Shown: positions 43,441 through 52,268 of the stretch, piece after piece
How the letters are laid out: every line of letters starts with the position of its first letter
How positions within the stretch are numbered: position 1 is the first letter of the stretch
From: an uncultured Lachnospiraceae bacterium
Lineage (GTDB): Bacteria > Bacillota > Clostridia > Lachnospirales > Lachnospiraceae
Length of the DNA stretch: 64,000 nucleotides
Assembly: GCA_910584585.1 (NCBI GenBank)
Contig: CAJUBP010000005.1
Span: 72,921 to 136,920, forward strand
Direction: 5' to 3'
Position numbers and translations under genes: made by a program
The notes under the pieces: generated by a model
Told to the model about the DNA's origin: nothing
What the model saw: the letters and a program-made list of their open reading frames with translations, nothing else
The model's database searches: none

Positions 43441-46400
43441 GTGGAAAAGCAATGGACAAAAGAGCAGGGGCAGGTCATTGACCTGGAGGACAGGAATCTT
43501 CTGGTGTCTGCGGCAGCGGGAAGCGGAAAGACGGCGGTATTGGTGGAGCGGATTATCCGGAAAATTACAGACCCGGTTCATCCGGTGGATATTGACCGGC
43601 TTCTGATTGTGACTTTTACCAATGCGGCCGCGTCAGAGATGCGGGAGCGAATCGGACTTGCCGTTGAGAAGGCTTTGGAGCGGCAGCCGGAAAATGCTCA
43701 TCTGCAGAAACAGCAGACCTTGCTGCATAATGCGCAGATTACCACGATACATAGTTTCTGTCTCTACGTGATACGCAATTATTTCCATCGGATTGAGTTG
43801 GATCCGGAGTTTCGGGTGGCAGAGGAAGGGGAGCTTAGACTGTTAAAAAGCGATGTGCTGGATCAGGTGCTGGAAGGGTATTACAGAGAAGCAAAACCGG
43901 AATTTCTTGCCCTTTCAGAAACCATTGCCACCGGGAAGAATGATCTCCCCCTGAAAGAAACCGTGTTGAAATTATTCGAGTTTGCCATGAGCTATCCCTG
44001 GGCCGGGGACTGGTTAGAGAGCTGCAAAAAGCCCTTTCAGGCGGAAACCATAGAGGAATTTGAGAACCTTCCTCTGGCAGAGGAATTGCTGTCATACTTA
44101 AACAGCATCGCCGGCCAGTGGGCTTTGCAGATGAGAATCTGCAGGAATTTAAGCCTTGAGGATGGCGGCCCCTTTATGTATGAAGAACTTCTGACCAGGG
44201 AAGTTCAGGCAATGGAAGGCATTGCGGAATGCAAAACCTATTCCCAATATTATGAGAAACTTCAGGGATTTTCTTTCGGCCGGCTGCCGGCTGCCAGAAA
44301 ATTCGAGGGCGATCCGGCCAAGAAAGAGCGGGTGCAGAAGCTGCGGAATGAAGTGAAAAACTCCATGAAGAAAACAACGGAACAATTTTTCTTTCAGAGC
44401 CCGGAACAAATGATTGAGGATATGAAAAAGAATCAGCCTGTGGCGGATATGCTTATCGAGGTTACCCTTTCCTTTATGGAGAAGTTTGCGGAGAAGAAGC
44501 GGGAAAAGAATATGATGGACTTTAATGATCTGGAGCATTTCGCCCTGCAGATTCTGGTGGAGGACGCCTCCGGCAAGCCTTCCAAAACTGCGCTGGAGCT
44601 GCGGAAGAATTATGCGGAAATCATGGTGGATGAATATCAGGATTCCAACTATGTGCAGGAGACGATTTTGAAGTCTGTATCAAAAGAATCGGAAGGCGTT
44701 TACAATATTTTTATGGTGGGGGACGTGAAGCAGAGCATTTACCGGTTCCGCATGGCCAGGCCGGAGCTTTTTATGGAAAAATACCGCACCTATACCCAGG
44801 AAGAAAGCAATTGCCAGAGAATCGATCTGTATCGGAATTTCCGCAGCAGACCAGAGGTGCTTAAGAGCGTCAATGATATTTTTTACCGGATTATGAAAGA
44901 GGATATCGGAAATATTACGTATGACGCGAAAGCGGCCCTTTATCCGGGGGCAGCGTTTCCGGCGTTTTTGGGAGATGCCTTTTCGGAGTCAGAAGAGAAC
45001 GGGGGGATGTTTGAGACAGAGCTTCTGGTCATTGAGCCGGAAGAAGAGAATAAAGATTTGAAAACCCAGGAGTTAGAGGCGAAGGCAGTGGGCTTTCAGA
45101 TTCAGAAAATGATGGGGACCCAGCGGGTTACGGAAAAGATGCCAGAGCAGGACAATCCGGGAACTCTGCGGCCGGTTTGCTATTCCGATATCGTGATTCT
45201 CCTTCGCTCTATGACAGGCTGGGCAGACACTTTTGTAAAAGTTCTGGGAGAGATGGGCATTCCTGCAAGGGCTGCGGCGGGAACCGGATATTTTTCGGCG
45301 GTGGAGGTGCAGACGGCCCTGAATCTTCTGAGGATTCTGGACAATCCCAGACAGGACATCCCCATGGCTTCCGTGCTGGCTTCTCCCATCGTGGGGTTAA
45401 GCGGAGAAGAACTTGCAGTGATACGGACTGCCTGTCCTAATGGAAAATTCTATCAGGCGGTGATGGAGTTTGCCGGGGAAAAATTGGAGGCTGGCGCGCA
45501 GTCTGCCGGAGAAGAATCGGAGGCTGATACGCAGTCTGCCGGAGAAGAATCGGAGGCTGATACGCAGTCTATGCGGGAAAAACTAAGGGAATTTCTGTAT
45601 TTTTTACAAAAATATCGGAAAAAGGTCAGCTATACTCCCATTCATGAACTGCTTTCTCAGATATTGGAGGAAACTGGGTATCAGGCCTATGTGTATGCCC
45701 TTCCGGGGGGAGAAATCCGCCGGGCCAATCTGGAAATGCTGATCGAAAAAGCCATTGCCTATGAGAATACCAGTTACCGTGGTCTGTTTCATTTTATCCG
45801 CTATATGGAACAGCTGCAGAAATACGATGTGGATTTTCCTCTGGCGGAGGGCGGGGAAGCAGAAGACGCGGTGCGGATTATGAGCATCCACAAAAGCAAG
45901 GGACTGGAATTTCCGGTGGTATTTGTGTCGGGCCTGGGTAAAATGTTCAACTCCCAGGACGTCAGGGAACGGGTGGTGCTGCATCCGGGGCTGGGGCTGG
46001 GCATGGATACCGTGGATGTAAAGCGCCGCCTGCGGACGCCGGGGCTTACCAGACAGTTTTTGGCCAGAAAAGTGACCATGGAAAATGTGGGAGAAGAACT
46101 GCGGGTCCTCTATGTGGCGTTGACCAGGGCAAAGGAAAAACTGGTGCTGACAGGCGTACTGAAAAAAGCGGAGGAAAAACTGGAATCCCTGCAGGCCATT
46201 GCCGCAGAAGACGGCTTTCTTACATTTTTAAGCCGCCTAAACAGCAATACTTTTCTGCAGTTTCTGCTGCAGGCCGTAAGCGTTATGGAAGAAAAACTGC
46301 CGGTTACACTGATAAAACAAACGGAACTGCGGGAGGCAGAGACGCAGGAGGCAGTGCAGGAAGGATTAAGCAGAATTCAGCTTCTGACCTGCCTTAAGGA

Positions 46401-47274
46401 GCCGGAACCTGAGTGGGAAGCCCGGATTGCGGAACGTTTCGCTTATGAATATCCTTATGAAAATGAGGCTGCGATGAAGACGAAGCTGTCCGTGTCAGAA
46501 ATCAAGCATCGGGCCATGGATCGCTTTATCGAAGAAGAACAGTTAGAGCAGATGTTCCCCGGGGCAGGCCCGGAGACTATGGAACAGGAAAAAATTACCG
46601 GGGAACTGCCGGGGATTTTGGAACAGGAGAGAAGTTCCGGGGAAGTATCGGAACAGGAAAAAACTAACGGGGAAATCTCAGGGGCGGCAAGCCAGGAGCC
46701 AGGAGCCCGGCAGGAAGATTTTCAGAGGTATATTCCCGCGTTCATGGAAGGAGTTCAGCAGGAGAATCTGGGAGCCAAACGGGGAACCGCAATGCACCGT
46801 GTCCTGGAATGCTATGATTTCACCAAGCCGGCCGAATCCTTGCCCCGTCAGCTTCAGGAACTGAAAGAACAGCAAAGAATCGAAGGGGATCTGTTGGATT
46901 TTATTTCCGTTCCCTCATTAAAAAAGTTCCTGTCGTCAGACCTGGGAATCCGGATGCAAAAGGCTGCAAGGCAGGAAAAACTTTACCGGGAAAAGCCCTT
47001 TGTGATGGGAAAACCAGCCAGCCAGGTATTAGAGGACAGCGTCAGCGAAGAAATGATTCTGATTCAGGGAATTATCGACGTATTTTTCGAGGAACCCGAC
47101 GGAATCGTATTATTGGACTACAAAACAGACCGCGTGAAATCCGCCCACGAACTGGCCGGACTGTACCGCGCCCAGTTGGAGCTGTACCAGGAGGCCATTG
47201 AGCGTTCCATCGGAAAGGAAGTAAAAGAACGCCTCCTATACTCCTTCTGTTTAGGAGAAGTAGTTTTGGTGTAG
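43441..47274 (+). CDS. addA: ATP-dependent helicase/nuclease subunit A
   Basis: A 1277-residue UvrD-like helicase fused to a RecB-type nuclease. The Q motif TKEQGQVIDLEDRNLLVSAAAGSGKTAVL includes Walker A; VDEYQDSNYVQE is motif II; VGDVKQSIYRFRMARPELF, IMSIHKSKGLEFPVVFV and LRVLYVALTRAKEKLVLTG are later motifs; the nuclease end has LLDYKTDRV. Start GTG 43441. It is slightly longer than Bacillus AddA because of two low-complexity inserts (about residues 680-710, with a perfect 33-bp duplication, and about 1040-1085). A palindromic element follows the stop. Confidence 0.96.
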   Translation: MEKQWTKEQGQVIDLEDRNLLVSAAAGSGKTAVLVERIIRKITDPVHPVDIDRLLIVTFTNAAASEMRERIGLAVEKALERQPENAHLQKQQTLLHNAQITTIHSFCLYVIRNYFHRIELDPEFRVAEEGELRLLKSDVLDQVLEGYYREAKPEFLALSETIATGKNDLPLKETVLKLFEFAMSYPWAGDWLESCKKPFQAETIEEFENLPLAEELLSYLNSIAGQWALQMRICRNLSLEDGGPFMYEELLTREVQAMEGIAECKTYSQYYEKLQGFSFGRLPAARKFEGDPAKKERVQKLRNEVKNSMKKTTEQFFFQSPEQMIEDMKKNQPVADMLIEVTLSFMEKFAEKKREKNMMDFNDLEHFALQILVEDASGKPSKTALELRKNYAEIMVDEYQDSNYVQETILKSVSKESEGVYNIFMVGDVKQSIYRFRMARPELFMEKYRTYTQEESNCQRIDLYRNFRSRPEVLKSVNDIFYRIMKEDIGNITYDAKAALYPGAAFPAFLGDAFSESEENGGMFETELLVIEPEEENKDLKTQELEAKAVGFQIQKMMGTQRVTEKMPEQDNPGTLRPVCYSDIVILLRSMTGWADTFVKVLGEMGIPARAAAGTGYFSAVEVQTALNLLRILDNPRQDIPMASVLASPIVGLSGEELAVIRTACPNGKFYQAVMEFAGEKLEAGAQSAGEESEADTQSAGEESEADTQSMREKLREFLYFLQKYRKKVSYTPIHELLSQILEETGYQAYVYALPGGEIRRANLEMLIEKAIAYENTSYRGLFHFIRYMEQLQKYDVDFPLAEGGEAEDAVRIMSIHKSKGLEFPVVFVSGLGKMFNSQDVRERVVLHPGLGLGMDTVDVKRRLRTPGLTRQFLARKVTMENVGEELRVLYVALTRAKEKLVLTGVLKKAEEKLESLQAIAAEDGFLTFLSRLNSNTFLQFLLQAVSVMEEKLPVTLIKQTELREAETQEAVQEGLSRIQLLTCLKEPEPEWEARIAERFAYEYPYENEAAMKTKLSVSEIKHRAMDRFIEEEQLEQMFPGAGPETMEQEKITGELPGILEQERSSGEVSEQEKTNGEISGAASQEPGARQEDFQRYIPAFMEGVQQENLGAKRGTAMHRVLECYDFTKPAESLPRQLQELKEQQRIEGDLLDFISVPSLKKFLSSDLGIRMQKAARQEKLYREKPFVMGKPASQVLEDSVSEEMILIQGIIDVFFEEPDGIVLLDYKTDRVKSAHELAGLYRAQLELYQEAIERSIGKEVKERLLYSFCLGEVVLV
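45498..45570 (+). repeat. Perfect 33-bp coding tandem duplication in addA
   Basis: Two identical 33-base units (45498-45530 and 45531-45563) and 7 bases of a third encode AGEESEADTQS repeats, keeping the frame. Confidence 0.9.
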
Positions 47275-47300
47275 AGATTTAAGAACTGCAGCGGATAACC

Positions 47301-47372
47301 GATATTTCGATACACAGGAAATACAGGATTACATGGTTTGTGTGTGAAAGGGCAGTCCTGTATTTCCGTCCG
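47301..47372. repeat. Long palindromic element, short form, copy B
   Basis: GATATTTCGATACACAGG, arms 47317-47330 and 47354-47367 (14 bp with one G-U), loop with GGTTTGTGTGTGAAAGGGC, end TTTCCGTCCG. It begins 26 bases after the addA stop. Confidence 0.9.
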
Positions 47373-47418
47373 CAGCCAAATATAGCATATTAGCCTAAAA
47401 AAGAAAGGACCAACCACC

Positions 47419-47964
47419 TTGATTTACGAAAATAAAACGATAAAAATTTCCGAAAGAACCATTCTTTTACGCAGCGCCAAAGAAGAAGACGCAGAAACCC
47501 TGCTGTCCTATATGAAAATAATTTACAGCGAAACTCCCTATCTGATCCGGGAGCCGGAGGAAGTTACCCTCACCCTGGAACAGGAGAAGAATTTTATCCG
47601 TGAGAGGGCAGAAGCTAAGCGGGACTTGCTGCTGTTAGCCTTTGAAGAAGGAGAGCATATCGGCAACTGTTCCATATCCAGCCTTGGAAATTATTCCCGC
47701 TATGCCCACAGATGCGATTTAGCCATTGCGTTGTACCAGAAATACTGCGGCGGCGGAATCGGCAAAAAGATGATGGAAGAAGCACTGAAGGCAGCGCGGA
47801 ATATGGGATATGAGCAGGCGGAACTGGAAGTGGCAGCAGGCAACACGCGGGCAGTTCGGCTGTATGAAAGTTTGGGATTTGAAAAATACGGGACATTTCC
47901 GGATAATATGAAGTATAAAGACGGAAGCTATGAGGATGCTTATTGGATGATGAAGAAGCTTTGA
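47419..47964 (+). CDS. GNAT-family N-acetyltransferase
   Basis: A 181-residue acetyltransferase. The acetyl-CoA motif lies around YQKYCGGGIGKKMMEEALKAA (about 111-131), followed by LEVAAGNTRAVRLYESLGFEKYG, the classical motif B. RimJ/RimL-like in outline, with substrate unknown (protein N-terminus, polyamine or small molecule). Start TTG 47419, with AAAGGAC about 9 bases upstream. The next frame (the broken ATPase) begins 17 bases after the stop. Confidence 0.85.
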   Translation: MIYENKTIKISERTILLRSAKEEDAETLLSYMKIIYSETPYLIREPEEVTLTLEQEKNFIRERAEAKRDLLLLAFEEGEHIGNCSISSLGNYSRYAHRCDLAIALYQKYCGGGIGKKMMEEALKAARNMGYEQAELEVAAGNTRAVRLYESLGFEKYGTFPDNMKYKDGSYEDAYWMMKKL

Positions 47965-47981
47965 GAGGAGTGAAGTTGTAT

Positions 47982-48840
47982 ATGACGAAAAAAGAAAGAA
48001 ATTTTAACGTGACAGGATTGTGCATCCCCGAGAAACACTTCATGGTGGATTTAACGGACCGAATCCAGCAGATCCGGAAAATGGTAGATGCCGGAGATTA
48101 TTTTACCATAAACTGCGCCCGCCAGTATGGAAAAACAACCACTCTGACTGCCCTGGCAAAGGCGATGGATCAGGAGTACCTGGTGGTAAGCCTTGATTTT
48201 CAGGCTTTGGTAAGCGCGGCATTTCAAAATGAGAATGCGTTTTCCCTGGCATTTACGATGTGAAAAATCTGAAACAGAAGCTGCATTCTGAGGAAGAACA
48301 TAAGCGGAACAGCCCATGGAATATTGCAGCAGATTTTGATGTGGAAATGAGTTTATCCAGACAGGGAATTCAGGGAATGCTCCAGGAATATGAGGAAGAA
48401 TGCCGAACAGGAATGAATCAGGAGGAAATGGCAGATCTTCTTTACAAGTATACTTCCGGCTATCCGTATCTGGTATCCAGATTATGTAAAATCATGGATG
48501 AAAAGGCGGAAAATGCATGGACAAAAAGTGGTTTTCTGGAGGCGGTTCGGGTGCTGCTTTCTGAAAACAATATGCTGTTTGAATCATTGACCGGCAAGCT
48601 GGCTGATTATCCGGAATTGAGCAGGGTGCTGAAAGAACTTCTGTTTTCGGGGAAAGACATTACCTACAATCCCACAAATCCGGCCATTAATCTGGCAGGC
48701 ATGTTTGGCTTTGTAAAAAATGAGGGCGGAAAGGCTGTGCCGGCAAACCGTATTTTTGATACCCTGCTGTATAATCATTTTCTCTCAGAAGATGAGATGC
48801 GCTCTCTGGAAATCTATAAGGATACATGGCGAAAGGAAGG
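47982..48840 (+). pseudogene. AAA-ATPase-like gene with internal deletion and lost C-terminus
   Basis: The N-terminal part (47982-48263) starts MTKKERNFNVTGLCIPEKHF and has the P-loop-like CARQYGKTTTL. It then meets a stop after NENAFSLAFTM. A second frame picks up at about 48249 (GIYDVKNLKQKLHSEEEHKRN) and continues with NSPWNIAADFDVEMSLS and TSGYPYLVSRLCKIMDE until VPANRIFDTLLYNHFLSEDE. In intact relatives of this large Lachnospiraceae family about 100 residues with the Walker B lie between the two parts, and a PD-(D/E)XK-like domain follows; both are missing here. Inactive as an ATPase, by inference. Confidence 0.8.
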
Positions 48841-48844
48841 AAAT

Positions 48845-49477
48845 ATGAAAAAAACAATCATTTTTGATTTTGATTATACGTTGGGGGATTCCACAGATGG
48901 AATCGTCGCAAGCATTAATTTTGCGTTGGAAAAGATGAATCTGGAAACTGCATCCAGAGACCGCATTGCAAAGACGATCGGCCTGTCTCTGGAAGAGAGC
49001 TATCAGGTTCTCACCGGCAGAACCGACAGCGGGGAGAAAGCAAGATTCAAAACATACTTCCGCGAAAAAGCTGATGAAGTCATGGTAGAAAGTACCAGGC
49101 TCTATGACGGAGTAAAGGAAATGTTAACACAGCTGCATAAGAAAGGGAAAAAGACAGCCATTGTCACAACGAAGTATCGGTTTCGGATCGAGGAGATCCT
49201 CGCAGTCAATCAGATAGAGCATTTAATAGACGCTATTATCGGCGGGGAGGATGTTCAAAGTCCGAAACCCGATCCGGAAGGGATAGAAAAAATAAAAGCG
49301 CAATTCGGCATTTCCCCGGAAGATATTCTATATGTGGGAGACAGCATCGTAGACGCAAAAACCGCCCAGAGCGCAGGCGTGGATTTTATTGCAGTTTTAA
49401 CTGGAACCACTTCCGCCGAAGACTTCCAGAACTATCCGTGTGTGAAAATATTAAACCGCGCAGCGGAACTTGATTAA
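48845..49477 (+). CDS. HAD-family hydrolase (phosphoglycolate-phosphatase-like)
   Basis: A 210-residue HAD phosphatase. Motif I is FDFDYTLGDST (nucleophile Asp8 and acid Asp10), motif II VTTKYR, motif III KPDPEG with its Lys, motif IV VGDSIVDA. An alpha-helical cap (about 18-85) makes it C1-type like Gph/PpaX. Start ATG 48845 with AAGGAAGG just upstream. The open frame extends upstream in phase into the decayed ATPase, so a longer fused prediction (from 48260) would be an artefact. Substrate unknown. Confidence 0.88.
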   Translation: MKKTIIFDFDYTLGDSTDGIVASINFALEKMNLETASRDRIAKTIGLSLEESYQVLTGRTDSGEKARFKTYFREKADEVMVESTRLYDGVKEMLTQLHKKGKKTAIVTTKYRFRIEEILAVNQIEHLIDAIIGGEDVQSPKPDPEGIEKIKAQFGISPEDILYVGDSIVDAKTAQSAGVDFIAVLTGTTSAEDFQNYPCVKILNRAAELD

Positions 49478-49505
49478 AGTGCGCCTTTACTTTGCACTGG
49501 TATAA

Positions 49506-49589
49506 ATAATCAGCATAGGGAGTAGTGCATTTAATGGCTGCAGCAGTTTAACGAGTGTGATAATTCCCGATAGTGTGACAGGTATCGGA
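49506..49589 (+). pseudogene. Remnant of a BspA-type leucine-rich-repeat gene
   Basis: Read in frame from 49506, the DNA gives IISIGSSAFNGCSSL and TSVIIPDSVTGIG, one and a quarter BspA/LRR_5 repeats. An in-frame stop lies just upstream (49503-49505), with no start codon or ribosome site. This is a fragment of a surface LRR gene left behind by deletion. Confidence 0.75.
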
Positions 49590-49606
49590 CGTTATAACGG
49601 ACAATT

Positions 49607-49810
49607 TATATTTCGATACACAGGAAATGCCGGATTGCCCTTTTGCTAAGCAAACGATTCATGGGCGTCCTTAGTGAAGGCGAAATCCACTGCTTAGTTC
49701 GGCTTAGGAAGGAAGGCTTTCCTGACTTCCTTAGCCGAAGTTAGCAGTTAGTTCGCCGGAACGCTGCCCAGTTTGTGTGCAAAAGGGCAATCCGGCATTT
49801 CCGTCCGTCC
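49607..49810. repeat. Long palindromic element, long form, copy C
   Basis: TATATTTCGATACACAGG, then arms 49623-49646 and 49779-49802 pairing perfectly over 24 bp, end TTTCCGTCCG. Between them lie about 130 bases with an own hairpin (49695-49743, around CTTCCTTAGCCG) and GTTAGTTCG-CCGGAACGCTG. The loop part CAGTTTGTGTGC is shared with copies A, B and D. It occupies most of the 392-base gap before maf. Confidence 0.9.
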
Positions 49811-49869
49811 CCCCAATATAAAAAGCTTACTTTAGTTTAATTGAACATAGAAAGGAATGCAAAATTCTT

Positions 49870-50463
49870 ATGAAATACAAATTAATTCTTGCCTCCGCGT
49901 CCCCCAGAAGAAAGGAACTTCTGACGCAGATCGGCGCAGAATTTGAAATCATTCCGGCAAAAGGGGAAGAGATTCTCACCAGTACAAAGCCGGAGCAGGC
50001 AGTGCTGGAATTATCCCGCCAAAAAGCGGAAGAAGTGGCGGGAACTCTAAGCCGGGAAGCCGGAAATATTGTGGTACTGGGAGCTGACACCGTAGTGGCC
50101 CTGGATGGAAATATCCTCGGAAAGCCAAAAGATAAGGAAGACGCTGCAAGAATGCTTGGGATGCTGAACGGCCGGGAGCACAGCGTATTTACAGGCGTAA
50201 CAATGATTGCGCGGGGGTTGGATTCCGAACAGATCATTTCTTTTTACCAGGAAACCAAAGTATTCATGTATCCCATGACCAACCGGCAGATTCAGGCCTA
50301 TACAGACACGGGAGAACCTATGGATAAGGCAGGTTCTTACGGGATCCAGGGGAAAGGCGCTGTTTACATTGAGAAGATTGCGGGAGACTATAATAATGTG
50401 GTAGGACTTCCGGTGGCGGCAATTTATCAAAAATTGGAAAAAACAGGCATTGAAATTTTATGA
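49870..50463 (+). CDS. maf: Maf-family nucleoside triphosphate pyrophosphatase
   Basis: A 197-residue house-cleaning enzyme that hydrolyses non-canonical or selected NTPs. LILASASPRRKELLTQIG, the Glu of SRQKAEEVA, LGADTVVALDG, GKPKDKEDAARML and DKAGSYGIQGKGAVYIEKIAGDYNNVVGLP are the family motifs; the last set suggests the dTTP/UTP subfamily. Two residues before the stop the next ribosome site region begins. Confidence 0.93.
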   Translation: MKYKLILASASPRRKELLTQIGAEFEIIPAKGEEILTSTKPEQAVLELSRQKAEEVAGTLSREAGNIVVLGADTVVALDGNILGKPKDKEDAARMLGMLNGREHSVFTGVTMIARGLDSEQIISFYQETKVFMYPMTNRQIQAYTDTGEPMDKAGSYGIQGKGAVYIEKIAGDYNNVVGLPVAAIYQKLEKTGIEIL

Positions 50464-50500
50464 GATTCATACTATCATAGAAGCAGCAGGAGGGAATAAT

Positions 50501-50764
50501 ATGAACGAGTATGATGAAATTTGTCTGGAATATTTTTTAAAGCATCAATTACAGTTATTTGATGAAAAGGTGGCGAAAAATCCTGAAGAGGCGGAAGAAT
50601 TTCTGGAAGACTGCATGGCTGTGATCTGCGGCAGTATCCGGGAAGTGCGGGATTATTTCGAAGAAGAAGGAGCCGACATTGCCGGAATGAGCGACGAGGA
50701 TCTGGAAGAGGCGTCCGAAGTATTTCCGCTGCCGGACGGAAGATTTCTGGTGGTAGAGGCATAA
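50501..50764 (+). CDS. Acidic hypothetical protein (87 residues)
   Basis: An 87-residue very acidic soluble protein. Start ATG 50501 with AGGAGGG 8 bases upstream. Segments DEICLEYFLKHQLQLFDEKV and EEAEEFLEDCMAVICGSIREV are helical; the end FPLPDGRFLVVEA is beta. No known domain. Sits in a tight maf-(this)-FAD protein series, so co-transcription is likely. Confidence 0.75.
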   Translation: MNEYDEICLEYFLKHQLQLFDEKVAKNPEEAEEFLEDCMAVICGSIREVRDYFEEEGADIAGMSDEDLEEASEVFPLPDGRFLVVEA

Positions 50765-50784
50765 AAATCAAACAGGAGAAAACG

Positions 50785-52206
50785 ATGAGCAATTATGATG
50801 TAATTATTGTGGGAGCAGGGCCTTCCGGCATTTTCTGCGCCTATGAACTGATTCATAAAAAGCCGGATCTTCGGGTATTAATGTTAGAAAAGGGCAGAAG
50901 AATTGAAGAACGTCAGTGTCCCAAGCGGAAAACAAAGGTCTGCGTGGGATGCAAGCCATGTTCCATAACCACAGGATTTGCGGGAGCAGGCGCGTTTTCC
51001 GACGGAAAATTGTCCCTGTCCCCGGATGTAGGCGGAAACCTGCCGGAGATTTTAGGCTATGAAAAGGCCGGAGAGCTGATTCAGGAATCCGATGAGATTT
51101 ATCTGAAATTCGGAGCGGACGCCAGTGTGTACGGATTGGGAAAAGAGAAGGAAATACGTGAAATCCGAAGAAAAGCCATCAATGCCAATTTAAAACTGGT
51201 GGAATGTCCCATCCGGCATCTTGGCACGGAAGAGGGATATAAAATTTATATGCGGCTCCAGGAGCATTTGCTGGAAAAGGGCGTAGAGATGAAATTTAAG
51301 ACCATGGTGGAAAATATCATCCTGGAGGACGGCAGAGCCAAGGGCGTCCTCACTGACCAGGGAGAAACCTTTTACGGACAGGAAATTGTCTGCGCCATTG
51401 GGCGGGAAGGGGCTGACTGGTTCAGCCATATATGCAAAGAACATGACATAGAAACGAAAGTAGGGACTGTGGATATCGGCGTCCGTGTAGAGGTCCGGGA
51501 CGAAGTGATGGAATTTCTGAATCAGAATCTTTATGAGGCAAAATTGATCTACCACACGCCCACTTTTGATGATAAAGTCAGGACGTTCTGCACCAATCCT
51601 TCCGGAGAGGTGGCCACGGAATATTATGATAACGGCCTTGCGGTGGTGAACGGGCATGCTTATAAGTCCAGCGATTTGAAGACCAGCAATACGAATTTTG
51701 CCTTGCTGGTTTCCAAGAATTTTACGAAACCCTTTAAAACGCCCATTGCGTACGGCAAGCAGATTGCCCAGCTGTCTAATATGCTCTGCGATGGAAAGAT
51801 TTTGGTGCAGACTTTCGGAGATTTCCGGCGGGGCAGGCGCACCACGGAAGAGCGCCTCTGCCGGAATAACCTGATTCCTACCTTAAAAGACGCTGTGCCG
51901 GGGGATTTGTCCCTGGTATTTCCTCACCGCATCATGGTGGATATTGAGGAAATGATTCTGGCCCTGGATAAAGTGACGCCGGGTATTGCAAGCGATGAGA
52001 CGCTTTTGTACGGCGTGGAAGTGAAATTCTACTCCAACAAAGTGGTGGTAAATCAGGATTTTGAGACGAATATTCCGGGGCTTCGGGCCATTGGAGACGG
52101 AGCTTCTGTCACCAGAGGGCTTCAGCAGGCGTCGGCCAACGGCTTAAGCGCGGCCCGCAGTATTTTAAAGGAAATGGATGAGCAGGTGAGAGCCCCGCAA
52201 TGGTAG
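50785..52206 (+). CDS. FAD-dependent dehydrogenase-like protein (COG2509 type)
   Basis: A 473-residue flavoprotein. The FAD-binding start is YDVIIVGAGPSGIFCAYEL (about 4-22), with a Cys cluster in CPKRKTKVCVGCKPC, and a C-terminal FAD loop PGLRAIGDGASVTRGLQQASANGL. Typical of the uncharacterised NAD(FAD)-utilising dehydrogenases of Firmicutes and related to BaiN/HI0933-like proteins in outline only. The Cys cluster may be redox-active or metal-binding. The last codons are part of a tandem duplication. Confidence 0.85.
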   Translation: MSNYDVIIVGAGPSGIFCAYELIHKKPDLRVLMLEKGRRIEERQCPKRKTKVCVGCKPCSITTGFAGAGAFSDGKLSLSPDVGGNLPEILGYEKAGELIQESDEIYLKFGADASVYGLGKEKEIREIRRKAINANLKLVECPIRHLGTEEGYKIYMRLQEHLLEKGVEMKFKTMVENIILEDGRAKGVLTDQGETFYGQEIVCAIGREGADWFSHICKEHDIETKVGTVDIGVRVEVRDEVMEFLNQNLYEAKLIYHTPTFDDKVRTFCTNPSGEVATEYYDNGLAVVNGHAYKSSDLKTSNTNFALLVSKNFTKPFKTPIAYGKQIAQLSNMLCDGKILVQTFGDFRRGRRTTEERLCRNNLIPTLKDAVPGDLSLVFPHRIMVDIEEMILALDKVTPGIASDETLLYGVEVKFYSNKVVVNQDFETNIPGLRAIGDGASVTRGLQQASANGLSAARSILKEMDEQVRAPQW

Positions 52207-52263
52207 GGTGGGACATGCGTGTCACCGCAGTATTTTTATAGAAAATGGATGAGCAGGTGAGAA
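52155..52263 (+). repeat. 70-bp-period tandem duplication at the FAD/foldase junction
   Basis: A segment of 38 bases (CCGCAGTATTTT...GTGAGAG, 52155-52192) recurs at 52225-52263 with a few differences. The first copy ends the FAD gene; the second supplies the AGGTGAG ribosome site of the following gene. Confidence 0.85.
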
Positions 52264-52268
52264 TACAA

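Noticed and set aside
48260..49477. A 405-residue ATPase-HAD fusion protein
   Set aside because: The HAD part has its own ribosome site and start at 48845, and the first part lacks a start and is the tail of a broken gene.
37686..49810. CRISPR array made from the repeated GATACACAGG segments
   Set aside because: The copies are 2-10 kb apart, palindromic over their length and not separated by uniform spacers; no cas genes.
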